NCBI GenBank assembly: GCA_900175165.2
Contig: FWWN02000189.1
Coordinates: 1-64,000 of the forward strand
Source: Rhizomucor pusillus
Taxonomy: Eukaryota > Mucoromycota > Mucoromycetes > Mucorales > Lichtheimiaceae
Length of the DNA stretch: 64,000 bases
Direction: 5' to 3'
Position numbers and translations under genes: made by a program. Below, piece by piece: positions 46,320 to 58,800 of the stretch (positions within the stretch are counted from its first letter, which is position 1; each line of letters starts with the position of its first letter). The notes under the pieces are model-generated. The model saw only the letters and a program-made list of their open reading frames with translations, was not told the DNA's origin and searched no databases.

Positions 46320-48185
46320 ATGCCTGCCCACGAGTGGAATTGGGATGACGCGCTTGCAATTTATTTTATTCCTTACGGTATCCGAATGATACAGTTCGGA
46401 AACATATCGAATTGATAAAGGAAGAGCTGGAAACCATTTCAACGAAGTCTAAAAAACCGGGAAAAATCGAAGCAGCCTCAAACATGCTTCAAAATCTACC
46501 AGGAGAGTCAAAAAAGGACAAGCGAAAAGGAAGGGCTGTAACTCCCAGAGCCTACGAGACGAACGTAACAAACGCTGATTTCCGTGGCAGTCAGTTCACT
46601 GATAGTGTCTTCCAATCAAATTTCATGTAAGTTGCCTATAAATAACAATTTACTAAACACTAAAACTATTACATAGCGCCGGAAGAAAGCATCCGTTGGA
46701 CAATGATGAAGAAGAGGAGAATAGGCATGATGGAAATTGGCAGGCTCAAGAAAGAAACCCGTTTATAATACGCAGAAACGCAAGAAGAAGAGCAGGAGGT
46801 ATGCAGTGTCTGACTATGATGGTTTCACCGGTTAATGGATATCGCATAGTGCGTTACTCTGCCTGAAGCAGCACCAATAATCCCAAAGAGAGATGTTCTG
46901 GAGATTGGTCCTGCACCAGACGATGGAAGCGACGAAGTAGCGAAGCTTTTTTATAAATACAAAAGGAAGGTTGTAGAGTACAACAAGACAAACATCCTTC
47001 ACTATGAAGACAACATACATGAGATATTGTATGGCACCTGAACGGGACTGATGTTTGAATGATCTAATTTACAGTTTCTCTGTCAGGTCATTGACGCACG
47101 TCTTATTGCTGAAGCCATACCAGTATTCGCCTCTGCAGATTGAAGTCTTTGGAAGAGACATACTGGATAATCTATGCAAGGGGATGCTTGAAAACCACTC
47201 CACGTTTAACAATGGAGTAGATGAAAATTTTAAGAAAGATCTGGAAATTTTGCTCAAGGTAAAGTCTCTAGATGACTCACCATTTGCTGATCTCTATGGT
47301 TCTAACACCACGCATCAGCCTCTTCGTAAAGCTGCTTTACGACGACAATCTTTCGAATATCGCGTTTTACACTGTTTAACAAATATGTAATATTTTAGCG
47401 TGTAATAGATAATAATAATTCAGCATTTTAGGCTGGAAGAGTTTCCGCCCGTTCCGATGGTGGAAATAGGAGAGCATGATTTGATCACCACTGTAATCGA
47501 TCCCATCCTACGGTCATTGATAAGCTCTTCTAAATGTCATCTGTGCTGGTAAGTTGCAGCTGATAACAATATACATTCTGACCTAAATACGGGCTTTATT
47601 ACAGGCCGGAAATTAATCCAACGGAGCGAAGATGCAGGACAAGGAGAGTGGAGCGTCCCGACGCGATGGTGAATGAAGTTGAAGCTCTACGATACAGAAG
47701 CTGCAAGCATACGGCGAAGCGAAGTCGGAGGGGAATGATACCCGTATGAAGGCCGTGGATCTGGCAAGATTGGCTGTATTTGGGAAGGATAGTATTGATG
47801 TCCATTATCTGAACAGAGTCGTGCTGTTTCAAATAATTGGTGAGCACAGTAAAAAGTTGACTGAACTTATTACATCGCTAAACTTTAGTTTTCAGGAACG
47901 AAGGTAACATTCTACGTGGAGGCACTGGTAGCAGAAGGAGTATACGCGATGTACGAGATGCATACCATCAATTTTCCGAAATCGCTCGAAGATGTAAACT
48001 CTTTCCTGTCTCAAATGGATGCATTTTACGAAGTATGCGAGGCAATACAGAGTATTAAAGAAGAACTCGGCAGTGCTTTCTGGGAAAAATGTCATCGACA
48101 TACCCTGGATATACCAACGTTTCGCAGCATAATCGATAAGACACGAAGCAAAACCCGCCGATGCCTGATAAATTATGAACAATAG
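46320..48185 (+). pseudogene. Multi-exon pseudogene of unknown family
   Basis: Protein-like frames are joined by plausible GT-AG introns (about 46627-46677, 46804-46850, 47023-47090, 47388-47442, 47549-47604, 47850-47896). Segments include WNWDDALAIYFIPYG, NDTVRKHIELIKEELETI, VTLPEAAPIIPKRDVLEIGP, KPYQYSPLQIEVFGRDILD, LEEFPPVPMVEIGEHDL and FPKSLEDVNSFLSQMDAFY, ending at a TAG at 48183. The frame breaks at about 46380 (one base appears missing) and about 47690 (one-base shift), and the junction near 46800-46850 does not keep phase. The retained introns argue for a decayed host-type gene rather than a retrocopy. The family was not recognised; possible homologues elsewhere in the genome could tell whether it is repeated. 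Confidence 0.55.
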
Positions 48186-50086
48186 CACTATCTCCATATT
48201 TTTTTTTTCAAGAAAAGCATGAAGATTCATAATGGCAAACCAAGAGACTTCAACTTACATAATTTCAGACTATGTGCCCGACTTAAAAGATATGTTGCTA
48301 TCCGTGGATGACAAACGTTATATATCCTAATGTAATACGCACAAACGCAAACGAACGAACGCTGTCTCGATCTCTCCAATAGCATCGAAACGGACAAAGC
48401 AATAGCAGCCAATATTGTACATGCCATATGACGAAGAGTACCAGAATATTTCAGTAGGAACCTCTTGCAGACATCGGCTCAAGATGGCGTACGATAACTC
48501 ATGCGATCACTTTAATTAACATATAAAAAATGCACGTTCCACGGGAGGAGAAAATACGATAGGACAGCATATTTTTGGATTTAGCAGACGATTCGAAGGA
48601 ACAGTGAACATCGACCCTTACAGCAATGCCATTATCTGCAATCAATTTACCGTCTCGGTTCCCATTCTGAAAAGCTGTAATTTACATCATCTTTACATCC
48701 ACAAAGTTAACAATAGTACTTGTCCATATATCCATACATCGTCAAGGCTCTTTGCAGCTATATATGTATTGTTCGGGAATATCGAACTTCTAGAAACAGA
48801 AGCAGCTTTCCATGAATAACGTACATTGGGATTTTGCGAGAAGTTCTATATAATGAAGAAGCATGAATTTCGTCTAAAAAGATAAACCAAAGTATAATTG
48901 CATGCAATAGCACACGTGATTTAGCACCTGCCATGCACCCGTTTCTTTCCCTGAGCCTATAGCAATTTTGCCAATTTGCCTTGGATGTTTCGTTGTATCA
49001 TAGATGCTAGCTTATAGCTAATTACTTACAAAGTCCTTGTTGCTGATGGATAGGAAAATGTTATAGGCTGCGCTACAAAATTAATGTTTACTCTTAAGCT
49101 TTCCGGGGAGAACAGACATCAATCGACAAATTGACTATGAAATTCTTGCATGAATTAATACTACTACTGGCCAGGCGAATAGTAGTATCTTATTCTAAGC
49201 ATCTATTGCGCTTTCCTGGGTAGATGTTAGGAGACGGCGGTTGCCTCTTATGGCGTAAATTTCGAACAGATACATGTATTATCTTGAGAACTGATCGATG
49301 CACTCCTTTTTTGAAGATGGCAATAGGTAAGATATAAAGTATGTATACAAACTCTTAATATTTTCGCCTAGAATTATCCATGGAAACGATGCCGATGCAC
49401 GTATGTGCCACTGTAAGTGTCATTGTTCGACATTATAGAGTTGACGTACATGATGCAATAGTCATATGTAGGTGTGGGGTTTTTGAAATAAAGCTCTTTA
49501 TATACATATACTTTATCGTATTTGAATGATCTATGATGAAGTGAATGAAGAGGATGATGATAAGGAGGACGATGATAATAGTTGATTACAACGGGATGTG
49601 GCGACATCACAGCTAACGACATCGAAAAAATGAATCGAGACAAGCAAAAGCGAAAAGCAGGACATCGATTTTGAAAAGATCCGACATTTTATTTGTGCGT
49701 GCACGACAGAGATTTGGGGGGATGCAACATTAGTTTCTAAAAACACTGTATGATTTGAACAAAATACACGGATCTAAGGTCTGCTTCTCATGTGCTTTTC
49801 AGAGATTTCCAGTCGTGATGGGTGTTTCCTTGAGATTTTCGTCATAAGTATCCAGGAACACGCGTATTTGATACAGATTTGTCATTAAGGATTTCGAAGA
49901 TATGGAACTTAATAAGCTGCTCAAAGCGTTCCATCTTCATCCAAGCCGACAACTCAAATGCATAACAGCATTCGTAACCTGCCTCACTTACAATCGTCGG
50001 AAGTGGGGGATTGCTCGTTTGGGTTCATTTGAACAAGCTTTTAACAATGGAAAGTTTGCTAGAGGAACGGGGGCAATTCTGCAAAT
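48186..50086. other. 1.9-kb gene-free stretch
   Basis: AT-rich sequence with no recognised gene, RNA or clear repeat. Confidence 0.5.
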
Positions 50087-50434
50087 TCATTCCGTGTTCT
50101 CTAAAAATCGAAGGAGATGTAGGTTTGCCAGGTTCATCGCCTCTCCCCAGAAGACTGTCGCTGCATGGTGGTTGATTGCTGGGATGACCACGGTCTGGAT
50201 AGGATCAACTGGCAAAAATCGAAGGAATACTCTGAAGGAGACACCTTCCATAGATAAAAGAAGAGAAGCGAAGCCATAGAAAGCTTGCTCAGGCATAGAA
50301 TGGAGAGTGTCGACGGTACTGTCGCCGTCATCCCAGTGGAAGTCGATCTCCTCCTCAGATTCTTCCTCGGCCTCGTCAACTCCATCTTGGAGTAGATCAG
50401 GGACTTCCTGCTCCCGAGTCCTGAAAGGTACCAT
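50087..50434 (-). CDS. Coding-like fragment with acidic N-terminus, unknown
   Basis: An open frame of 115 residues with coding-like codon choice: an acidic stretch (DEAEEESEEEIDFHWDD) followed by a hydrophobic/aromatic part (FYGFASLLLSMEGVSFRVF, FLRFLPVDPIQTVVIPAIN). No domain was recognised and the ends look arbitrary. It may be a fragment of a mobile-element protein. The opposite strand is also open here, so even the strand is uncertain. Confidence 0.3.
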   Translation of the reverse strand: MVPFRTREQEVPDLLQDGVDEAEEESEEEIDFHWDDGDSTVDTLHSMPEQAFYGFASLLLSMEGVSFRVFLRFLPVDPIQTVVIPAINHHAATVFWGEAMNLANLHLLRFLENTE

Positions 50435-50691
50435 TGCTGAACACTTGTGGCACGAGTATAACGCGTATGTTGGTTCGAGCCAAGTAGTTTATGTGCTACT
50501 AGCTGAATGTCGATATAAAACGGTTCTGAATGAATGGATAAATTTGATCTTCACAGCTGACGGAGAAGTAGTGCGCTTGCCTATTTGTCTCAAGGCTGCC
50601 ATGGCTGAATCGTGAGTGCCAGGGAAAAAAGCTTATAATTCAACTATAAAAATGCTCATTCTACTTGCGACTTCCTTGTTTTGTAAGCCAA

Positions 50692-51846
50692 ATGATATTG
50701 GATCCCGGTATGCTGATACAGTGACCTGAAATTGCGCGTCTGGTCAAGGACTCACATACATTCTATACAGCAATTAGGGATTGGGTGCTTGTGCCCATCT
50801 TGATCGTCATGGTTCTCGTCGGTATCCTTCGCCACCATATTACGATGTTGCTGACAGGCCAGCCAAGGAAACCTCAGTTGAAAGCCATACGAGAATCGTA
50901 AGATATACTTGCTCTTTATCGCTTCTTGGGATACAATGCATGAACGAACTAAATGCTCGTTACGAACAGTAAAGCTTTGCTTCGTGGCATGCGCCTACGG
51001 ACATTTGGTAACCACATTCCTGCACACGCTTTTTCGAGCCGCAAGACTATTCTGGCCGAAGCGTTCGAGGCAGGAAAATACCTGAAGAATCCAGCTAATG
51101 CCAGCCAGGGCGCAACACCAGCAAACCCAATGACTGATCCTGAAATGATGGAGGGCATGATGGAAGGCATGAAGAAGCAATTGACAAATATGGTCCCACA
51201 AATGTTGATAATGGGCTGGATCAACTTTTTCTTCCAGGGATTCGTCGTCAGTAAGTCAAGGCAAAAATGTTATCCACGCAGAGTTGATTGTTGGGTTATT
51301 TAATCCATCCCTATTGTGAATAGTCAAACTACCATTTCCATTGACACCGCGATTCAAGACGATGCTCCAGAGCGGGGTGGATACCCGCGATATGGACGTT
51401 ACCTGGGTCTCATCTTTATCTTGGTACTTCCTCAACCTCTTTGGTCTCGGCAGCGTGTTTGCCTTGATTTTGGGTGATAGAAACGGTAAGCTATCATGGG
51501 TGTAAATTGTATTTCTTGGTATTGACATAGAGGAATCGTAGCTGCTGGAGTAGATATGACTGCAATGGGTGCTATGCCTGGTATGATGCCCGGTGCAGGC
51601 CAGCCGGGACAGCCGCAAGATTTCAACAAGCTCTTCCTTGCCGAAAAGGAAAATATGCTAATCACACCTCACAATTGGGATCTCGATAACGTCGAGGAAA
51701 GACTGCTTCTCAAGTATGGTAAACTTTCCAAAGCTTCCACAGCTAGCGAGCGCAAGCAGAAAAAGGAGCTTTCTGTTAAGGATAAGATAAAAGCCAGTCA
51801 ACAGAAAGCAGCGGCTGTCGCATCCTCAGGCAAACGTCGCCATTAG
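50692..51846 (+). CDS. EMC3: ER membrane protein complex subunit 3
   Basis: Five exons (50692-50707, 50771-50897, 50970-51250, 51324-51485, 51542-51846) give 296 residues. The first exon codes for only MILDP plus one base. Family landmarks are [20 protein letters not shown] (TM1), [30 protein letters not shown] (TM2), [15 protein letters not shown], and [19 protein letters not shown] (TM3). EMC3 is the Oxa1/YidC-like insertase core of the ER membrane complex, which inserts tail-anchored and multi-pass proteins. The C-terminus has a Met/Gly/Pro-rich stretch and a Lys-rich tail longer than in animal EMC3. The acceptor of exon 5 is the second of two AGs; the first leads to a stop. Confidence 0.92.
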
Positions 51847-52098
51847 CCACATGTGTATTTATTGTTATCATCGTCATAAAGATGCAAGCAGAATACCTTG
51901 GATCGTGTTATTCATACGGATGGGATGGTGGATTGAAACAATTGATAAAATGCATACTTGAACTCAAGTTTTATTTGTAGATGAATAGACTGGAGATGAA
52001 TAGATTACAATGAAATGCGTCGCGAATGTTTCAGTTACCATCTATAGCAATTTTCATGCAATTGTAGCTCAGGGTATTGCACCCTTTGATCGTATTCA

Positions 52099-54015
52099 AT
52101 GGCGGCCCCATTGCCACATGAGCTACTACATTACATTGCCGACGACCTGACGGAACAAGAATGCTACGTTTGTCAACTCGTTTGTAAGAATTGGTTTCCT
52201 GTGTTTCGCAGGAAATGTTACCGAGTAGTCAAGATCGAAGGACGGAAACAATTCAGGCGGTTTCTGGCCGCACTTGAAAGCTCTGCCAGAATGAGCTGTC
52301 CTATCGGCAATGCTGTCGCAGAACTTTACATGACAAAGCATGGTTTCAGTCAGGAGGATTTCGAAAAACTTCCAACTCTTTTGCCGAATCTGGAGGTATT
52401 CGATTTCCCCTATACCACGTGGAGACATTTGAGATTCGGAGACCACGTCAAGCCATGGAAGAAGCTGCGCGTCCTACCGGATCCTTTGCAAGATCTCAGA
52501 CCTGTATTTTCGATCGTCGACTACTTTGGACCACATCTGACAAAGCTCGTGGTCGGGAAATGGTCTTCGAAGGATATCACAATGGACGAATTGCTCCCGC
52601 TGCTGGCAAAATGTCCAAACGTCAGACAACTTGAGGTGTCTTTTAATCAGTTTGACTGGATGGATGGAAATGGAAAGACAGTTACAGCGCAACATCTTTT
52701 CGAGTTCGACCGACTTTTGCCACAACTACGGAAGTTTCGATTGGAGAGTGTCATTTTCCAGGGCACAGCGGACGACCTTCCGAAAGCACACACGGTGTTT
52801 CGAAATTTGGACGACATGGATTTCTTTGGCAGCTCTTTTAACGCAACATGCGCTGATGTCTTTACAGCCATTTTTAGCAACGTCAAGACGTTGAAGATCT
52901 TTCTGCATCACACCGTGACGGGGTATGCATTAAAGATGCTGATAAGATACATTGCTACCCGGTGTAAACGACTGCACAGTGTATGGATGTTTGGACACGA
53001 TTCACCTGATCCACCTAGTCCCGAGGAAGTGTTGGATCTATTCGAAGCAACTGGTCAAACCTACAGATGGCTTGGGCTTAGTCCTGTACCTATGGATAAC
53101 CGGAAACAGACCCTTACCAGAGTACTCAACCTTCAACATCCTGACGCGAAAAGGATCCACACACGGGTGTGGCCATTGGAAGATACTCGAGAGTTCATCA
53201 ACTACTTGACGAGGTTCCATTGCTTATCAGACCTTTGCCTCAGGATGTTTGATGAGGTCTACAATGTGCCAGTCAACATGGACGTTTTGCTGACATCCTT
53301 GCCTCATCTCGAAAACTTTGAAGTTTATATGGGTACTGTGTCTGCAGGGGCACCTGAATCTGAACCACAAGCCAGTGAAGAAGAAGGAGAAGACGTGGAA
53401 GAAGGAGCTAGCAATAAAAGACAGCACCCTTTAAAGTCGATCAAATTTGACAAGTGCGAGCTATCGCAGGCCGCTATAAGTTACCTTGCCCGTACGTGCC
53501 ACGGATTAAGGAAGATACGGTTCATTCATATGTATCTGGATGTGAACGACGACTACGAGATGGATATATTCCTGCCTTCTGCAGATCTGGAGTACTTGCA
53601 GCTCGACGATATCCATCAATCCATGAATGGCATTGCTTTTCGTATGTATATGGACTCGCATCATCTGGGTCAGCATAGCACCATATTGTGTCTCATGCAA
53701 ATGGAAGAAGGGCGTCGTCGGATATTCCGCCAGAATGATCGTGACATGTCGATACGGTCATTGCAGCGCTGGTACCACGAGTACAAGGATCCAAGCTCTG
53801 CAAAGTTTAAAAATTATGTCCAGCGCATATCGGCCCAAGATGTTCAGGCATACAAAGATGTAGATCTGCCGCCAATGCCGTTCGAAGAGCCACAAGTCAA
53901 CAACAAATGGTACTGGGAGCACGATCTCTTTTACGGCACCGTACGGGTACTCTGTCGCAGTGTGAAGAATGTAACTTTCAACCGCGCATCCATAGAGTTT
54001 AAATGTCCCAAATAA
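52099..54015 (+). CDS. F-box protein with leucine-rich-repeat-like region
   Basis: An intronless 638-residue protein. The N-terminus (PLPHELLHYIADDLTEQECYV, then VCKNWFPVFRRKCYR) is an F-box, the Skp1-binding module of SCF ubiquitin ligases. The middle has repeated Leu-rich units such as LPNLEVFDFPY, CPNVRQLEVSFN, LPQLRKFRLESV and LKSIKFDKCELS, as in F-box/LRR substrate receptors. An acidic insertion (EEEGEDVEEG, about residue 425) separates repeats. The C-terminal 170 residues, after the last repeats, have no recognised fold. Large families of such genes occur in Mucoromycota; the substrate is unknown. Confidence 0.85.
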   Translation: MAAPLPHELLHYIADDLTEQECYVCQLVCKNWFPVFRRKCYRVVKIEGRKQFRRFLAALESSARMSCPIGNAVAELYMTKHGFSQEDFEKLPTLLPNLEVFDFPYTTWRHLRFGDHVKPWKKLRVLPDPLQDLRPVFSIVDYFGPHLTKLVVGKWSSKDITMDELLPLLAKCPNVRQLEVSFNQFDWMDGNGKTVTAQHLFEFDRLLPQLRKFRLESVIFQGTADDLPKAHTVFRNLDDMDFFGSSFNATCADVFTAIFSNVKTLKIFLHHTVTGYALKMLIRYIATRCKRLHSVWMFGHDSPDPPSPEEVLDLFEATGQTYRWLGLSPVPMDNRKQTLTRVLNLQHPDAKRIHTRVWPLEDTREFINYLTRFHCLSDLCLRMFDEVYNVPVNMDVLLTSLPHLENFEVYMGTVSAGAPESEPQASEEEGEDVEEGASNKRQHPLKSIKFDKCELSQAAISYLARTCHGLRKIRFIHMYLDVNDDYEMDIFLPSADLEYLQLDDIHQSMNGIAFRMYMDSHHLGQHSTILCLMQMEEGRRRIFRQNDRDMSIRSLQRWYHEYKDPSSAKFKNYVQRISAQDVQAYKDVDLPPMPFEEPQVNNKWYWEHDLFYGTVRVLCRSVKNVTFNRASIEFKCPK

Positions 54016-55878
54016 CTTACATCCTGTTGACCGTGTGACAAAAAATTAATAAGAGATAGATGAAGTTTATTTTAAAATATTAAGCATGGTAATTTATAGG
54101 AGCAATCAAAGACGATATTCATGTCATCAAAAGGTGGAGATCACTGGTTTTTCAGTGCAGTCATATTTGTCCAATTTCATAAAGGCACAAATAAATCTTG
54201 CATTGCTCATTTTATCACTTAGAGCCCCATTTCTTCGAAAAGGCTTCATAGTGGTATAAGCAAGTTCTTTCCAGTTTTCTAATTCCAATTCAAAGCCGTG
54301 AAATATTTATGCTGCTAATGCCCATATGACGATATTTGACAGTTTATTGCTTTGATTTGGCGGAAGGTTGTCTCAATATCATGCAGATTGCATCGGATAT
54401 GCACCGGTGGTATTACTCATTCCAGGTCCCCAGTAATATTCTTACCATGAGGCAGCTATAGAGTAATATCGTACATTACTTGAATCTATGACGAGGAGAA
54501 ATTTACATATCTGGAAGACGGACAATCGGCGATTATGCCCGTGACATGTCAGGAACGGCTTGAAGAGCCATAGCGTTTTGAGTTGCATGCACAGCTCGAG
54601 ATAGTCCAAGTCGATTAGCGAGTTTCGTTAGAAGGAAGTCAGTCGGTGCAGCTTACTAAGAGATCGTTGATACCCGAGGCCTGCTCTCTAACAACGAAAG
54701 AAACAAAGTTGAAAGTTAATGATATCTTGATTTTGAAAACTTCATGTCAGAGCAACTATATCCAATTCTGCATTGCTGACAAACAGCTGTACATTGCATC
54801 CAAAACAGGCAACGCACTAGTTATAGAAACACAGCCAATTTAGCAGCACGCATGTCATTATTCTGCAAGTCTCACTCTGATTCCCGAAGCTTTCCTAGCT
54901 CACATTACATCTTTACCTCAAAACCTTGACCTATCCCAGAGTTTTATTCTACGCCGAGCCGTTGCATCCCTCCTCTCTCTGGCTGCGTTGCGACCAACCT
55001 GAGTATATGTCCTGACAAGAATTACTGGCCCAGCCATAATCGGCTGACAATGCCCCTGGTACTGTTACACAAGGTCTGTCAGGGTGCATGTTAAAGGTCG
55101 TCAGCATATTCAACCTTCTCCCTTTAAATGAAACTCCTCGACAAGAAAGAACACTTTGGGCAGCTGCGGACAAAAAGTAACGTCAACTTGCATATACTTC
55201 AAGTGATGAAAGAGGTTAAAAAAGGTCATTGTGGGAAACCCGGCTTGGTAGTTACCAAACATGGGCATACCTTTGTTTACACGGTTTATCACTCTATGAT
55301 GCAAATTGCACCATCATCACCCGCAAGGATTCTTGAAATACATAGCAAGTCTGGATACTTCATATCGCAAGGAAGGAGTAACTTTAGCTTGGAGAGGTTC
55401 TGGACACTACTGGAAGATCAGAGAAAAAGCGTGTTCGGAAAACTCTACTCCGTTTTATCCATAGAATCGCCGATAAAGTGAAGAAAAAAGGGAGATATTT
55501 GATTAAACGAAATTAAGGACAACGTACACAGCGATATATGTAGTAGTTTGGATGGTTTTTACTATGCTTAACGTTGAAGAAAGATAGAAAAAAAGCTAGA
55601 TGGTGGACGCGTTCGTGAAGGAGATGAGAGGACAGACCAACATTGAGCCCAACCTTATTAGGTTTAGCGTCCGAATGGCGAGACCCTCTGGCCAATTCGA
55701 TTGGGCGGTCGCATCCTGAAATTTTGTTTTGTGTGCTTTTGCACTGCAAGGAATTCAATTCATGCTGTAAAGAGAACTTGGTTTTCACCCTTTTCTTCGT
55801 TGTTCTGCGCTTTCATTCCCCCTTCTCCTCCACTTTAGGTGGTAGTTAGCATCTCAACCTGCGCCAAGATCACGTTAA
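54016..55878. other. Intergenic stretch with an unexplained open frame
   Basis: About 1.9 kb. An open frame at 55128-55481 (117 codons; HFGQLRTKSNVNLHILQVMK, VVTKHGHTFVYTVYHSM) and one at about 54646-54843 look partly protein-like, but neither has a recognised domain, promoter or intron. They may be remnants of one eroded gene. Confidence 0.4.
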
Positions 55879-58800
55879 ATGATATTTCAGCAAAATTACA
55901 TGCCTGGCGCCTTTCCTGCCGACAGACTCTATTTGCAGTCATACAACAGGCAAAAACAGCCGTCCTTTACACACGACCCCTCCAATGTCATTCAATCTTC
56001 TCAAAATGTCGAAAGCGTAAGTATTCTGGGGTGACGTAGCCAACCTTGCGCCAACATCTAAACTTCAACACGCAGACACAGGTTCCGCATAATCACCAAC
56101 AACAACAATACTTGATACAGAATCACGGTGGTGGTTATTTATACCCCCAGCAAGGACAGGCCACGATGCAACATCACACCACAATGTTGGCCGACCAAGA
56201 ACAGCAAAACCAGTTACCACCCGCACAGCAGACTTCCAACTTTGCAATGAACTCATCCGCCTTTAGTCAGTACCAACAGTTCTACCAACAATACTATCAT
56301 GATCAAACTCAGCAACCTGCACAGCCTCACTATCTGCCATCCATCATGTTACCACCACAGTCACCAACTCTCGCCAGTTACTATTTTGAAGGCTCAAATG
56401 GCTGGGTGAATCATTATTACGATCCGAAAAGGAGACAATACCTCTCCAGTCGTGTGGACCCGGATTTCCGGAAACACAGAACGGCCGACATGAGTGCTGC
56501 CACGCTTCCAACCCTGGATAGTTTGGGACTAAATCCGCAGCAATTGCAAGTGGCAATACAGCAACACCAGTTGTTACAGCAACAACACCACCAACAGCAG
56601 CAGGCGCAGACACAGCAACAACAGCAACAGCAGTTGCCACAAAATAGCAATGTCATGACAATGCGAACCGCGAAACTAAAACATCATATGCACTCTTATT
56701 CTGGTCACGATCTGAATGGACAAGTCCTGCCTCAGGCTCCTACGTTGCATAATGCTATTTCAATGCAGCAACTTCAATCCGATGCTTCCAGCCAATATCT
56801 TGCAGCAGCAGCGGCAGCAGCTGCTGTAGGCCAGGCATCTGCGCCAAGTACCAATTCAACGGCACTGTTAGCACAACAACATGGCCTACCACAGATACCC
56901 CTTCCAAACTCTAGTGCAGAGTGGACGGAAGAGTGGAGGGAAAACTTGCTACAGTATGCACATTCGCTTTACTCCACAGCACCTCGGAACCCATTTTTAC
57001 TGTCGCTGCTGCATTTACTACATGATGCATATCCAACTCATCTGCCTACTATTTTACTACTTGCATGTGTCTATTACACGCACCAGGATTACCAATCGTC
57101 GCTGCGTTACAATCAGCTTATCTTAAAATATGACCAGAATTATGTGGAGGCCATGAGCAATATTGGGACGACACTGCGAAGTATGGGCAGAACGGCTGAC
57201 GCGGAACAGTGGTGGTATCAGGCCGTCAAGCTGCGACCAGGATACTGGGATGCTGTCGAGAATCTAGTCGGCGTGCTGTGCTCACCTGTTACCAATGCTT
57301 TGGGCAATCATGAACAGCAGGATGCAGAAAATAGACAAAAGGGTGAACGCCAGTCTAATGTCTATCCGCGGTACAAGGAAGCTCTCGGCGTATGCGAATT
57401 TGTCGAACAATATTTCTTCAAGACACAAGAAGAATTATCAGGCGATGTAGCCATCAAGGTGCCAAAACATCTGCCGGTGCATCAGCTACCAAGACTGCAA
57501 AATCTTTTTTATGCCAAGGGTAACCTCAAGTATGCTCTTGGCGACATTGCAGGTGCTCGCCGAGAATACGAAAAAGGATTAGAGCTAGCCTTCGGTGGTA
57601 CAAGTTTGATTGCTGTCAGTAACCAGATTGCATTGGCATGTGGATCTACGGCTGTTATGGAGGCCACGCGTTACGGCAAGCTGCTGGATCCGACATCTTT
57701 GCCTTTAGTACTTCTTCAACCAGATCAGGCGGTGCGTATATTACAACTTGCATTCTCGCAGTCTGGCGGTGTTCTGCCCGGTATGGCGACACTGCAGACG
57801 TCGGCGCAAGTGGCAACAGCTGGTGGTGAACCAAGCAATGCGTCCAGCACTATTCAACAAGCAAACCAGACAACTTCGACCATTCTGCTGACGCTTGCTA
57901 AACTCTTCCAAGACATGATGAATCCTGCAACGCCTGCCATCGCTGCCGCCGCCACAGCGAACAATCGACCAGCACCTACCATGTCGCTATTGTTACCTCT
58001 TTACTATCTCAGTCTGGCGCTCCATCCAAGTCCATCTACAGCGAACAATTTGGGTATCATTTTAAGTAATATCTCTGGGGCTAGTGCTGCGATGGCAGTT
58101 AAGTTGCCTTCTGTGAATACGCAGCAGCAACAACAACCGATTACAGGTACGACGCTTGCGATGCAATATTACATGTACGGTCTACAGCTCGATCCCAGAC
58201 ACCCTCACCTGTACACGAACTTGGGTTCTTTACTCAAGGATATGGGCCATCTGAACGAGGCCGTATGTATGTATGAGAAGGCAGTCGAGTACAATCCCCG
58301 GTTCGATGTGGCGCTGGCCAATCTGGGCAATGCTATCAAGGATATGGGACGCGTCCAAGATTCGGTGCAATGGTATCGCCGAGCTGTTGAAGTAAATCCC
58401 AACTTTGTCGACGCTGTTTGCGGACTCGTGAACTCGCTCGGTGGTGTTTGTGATTGGCGTGGACGCGGTGGTGTCGGTACTGAACCAACTGTTGATCAGT
58501 TTGGCAACCTCTACCCAAGCACAGGCGATCCAAAGGCCAGGTCCGGATGGATTGGTCGTGTCGTTGAAATTGTGGAAAAGCAGCTGGATGATGGCGCTGT
58601 TTGGGGTGTTGGTATTCTCAAGATTGTTTTGGATCAAAGCGGTAAAACACTCGGCGAACATTTAGCAGAATTGATGGTGCATACGAACAAGAATCAGGAA
58701 AATGCACACGAACGACTTGTTGAATTGTGGACGAAGCGGTTGCGACATTTTGCAAACGCACAGTGTAAGAAGAACGAAGGCGGATGGCTGATACGGTTGA

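Noticed and set aside
52060..52095. tRNA-like D-arm sequence (GTAGCTCAGGGTATTGCACCC)
   Set aside because: No acceptor stem, anticodon arm or T-arm follows; it overlaps the 5' region of the F-box gene.
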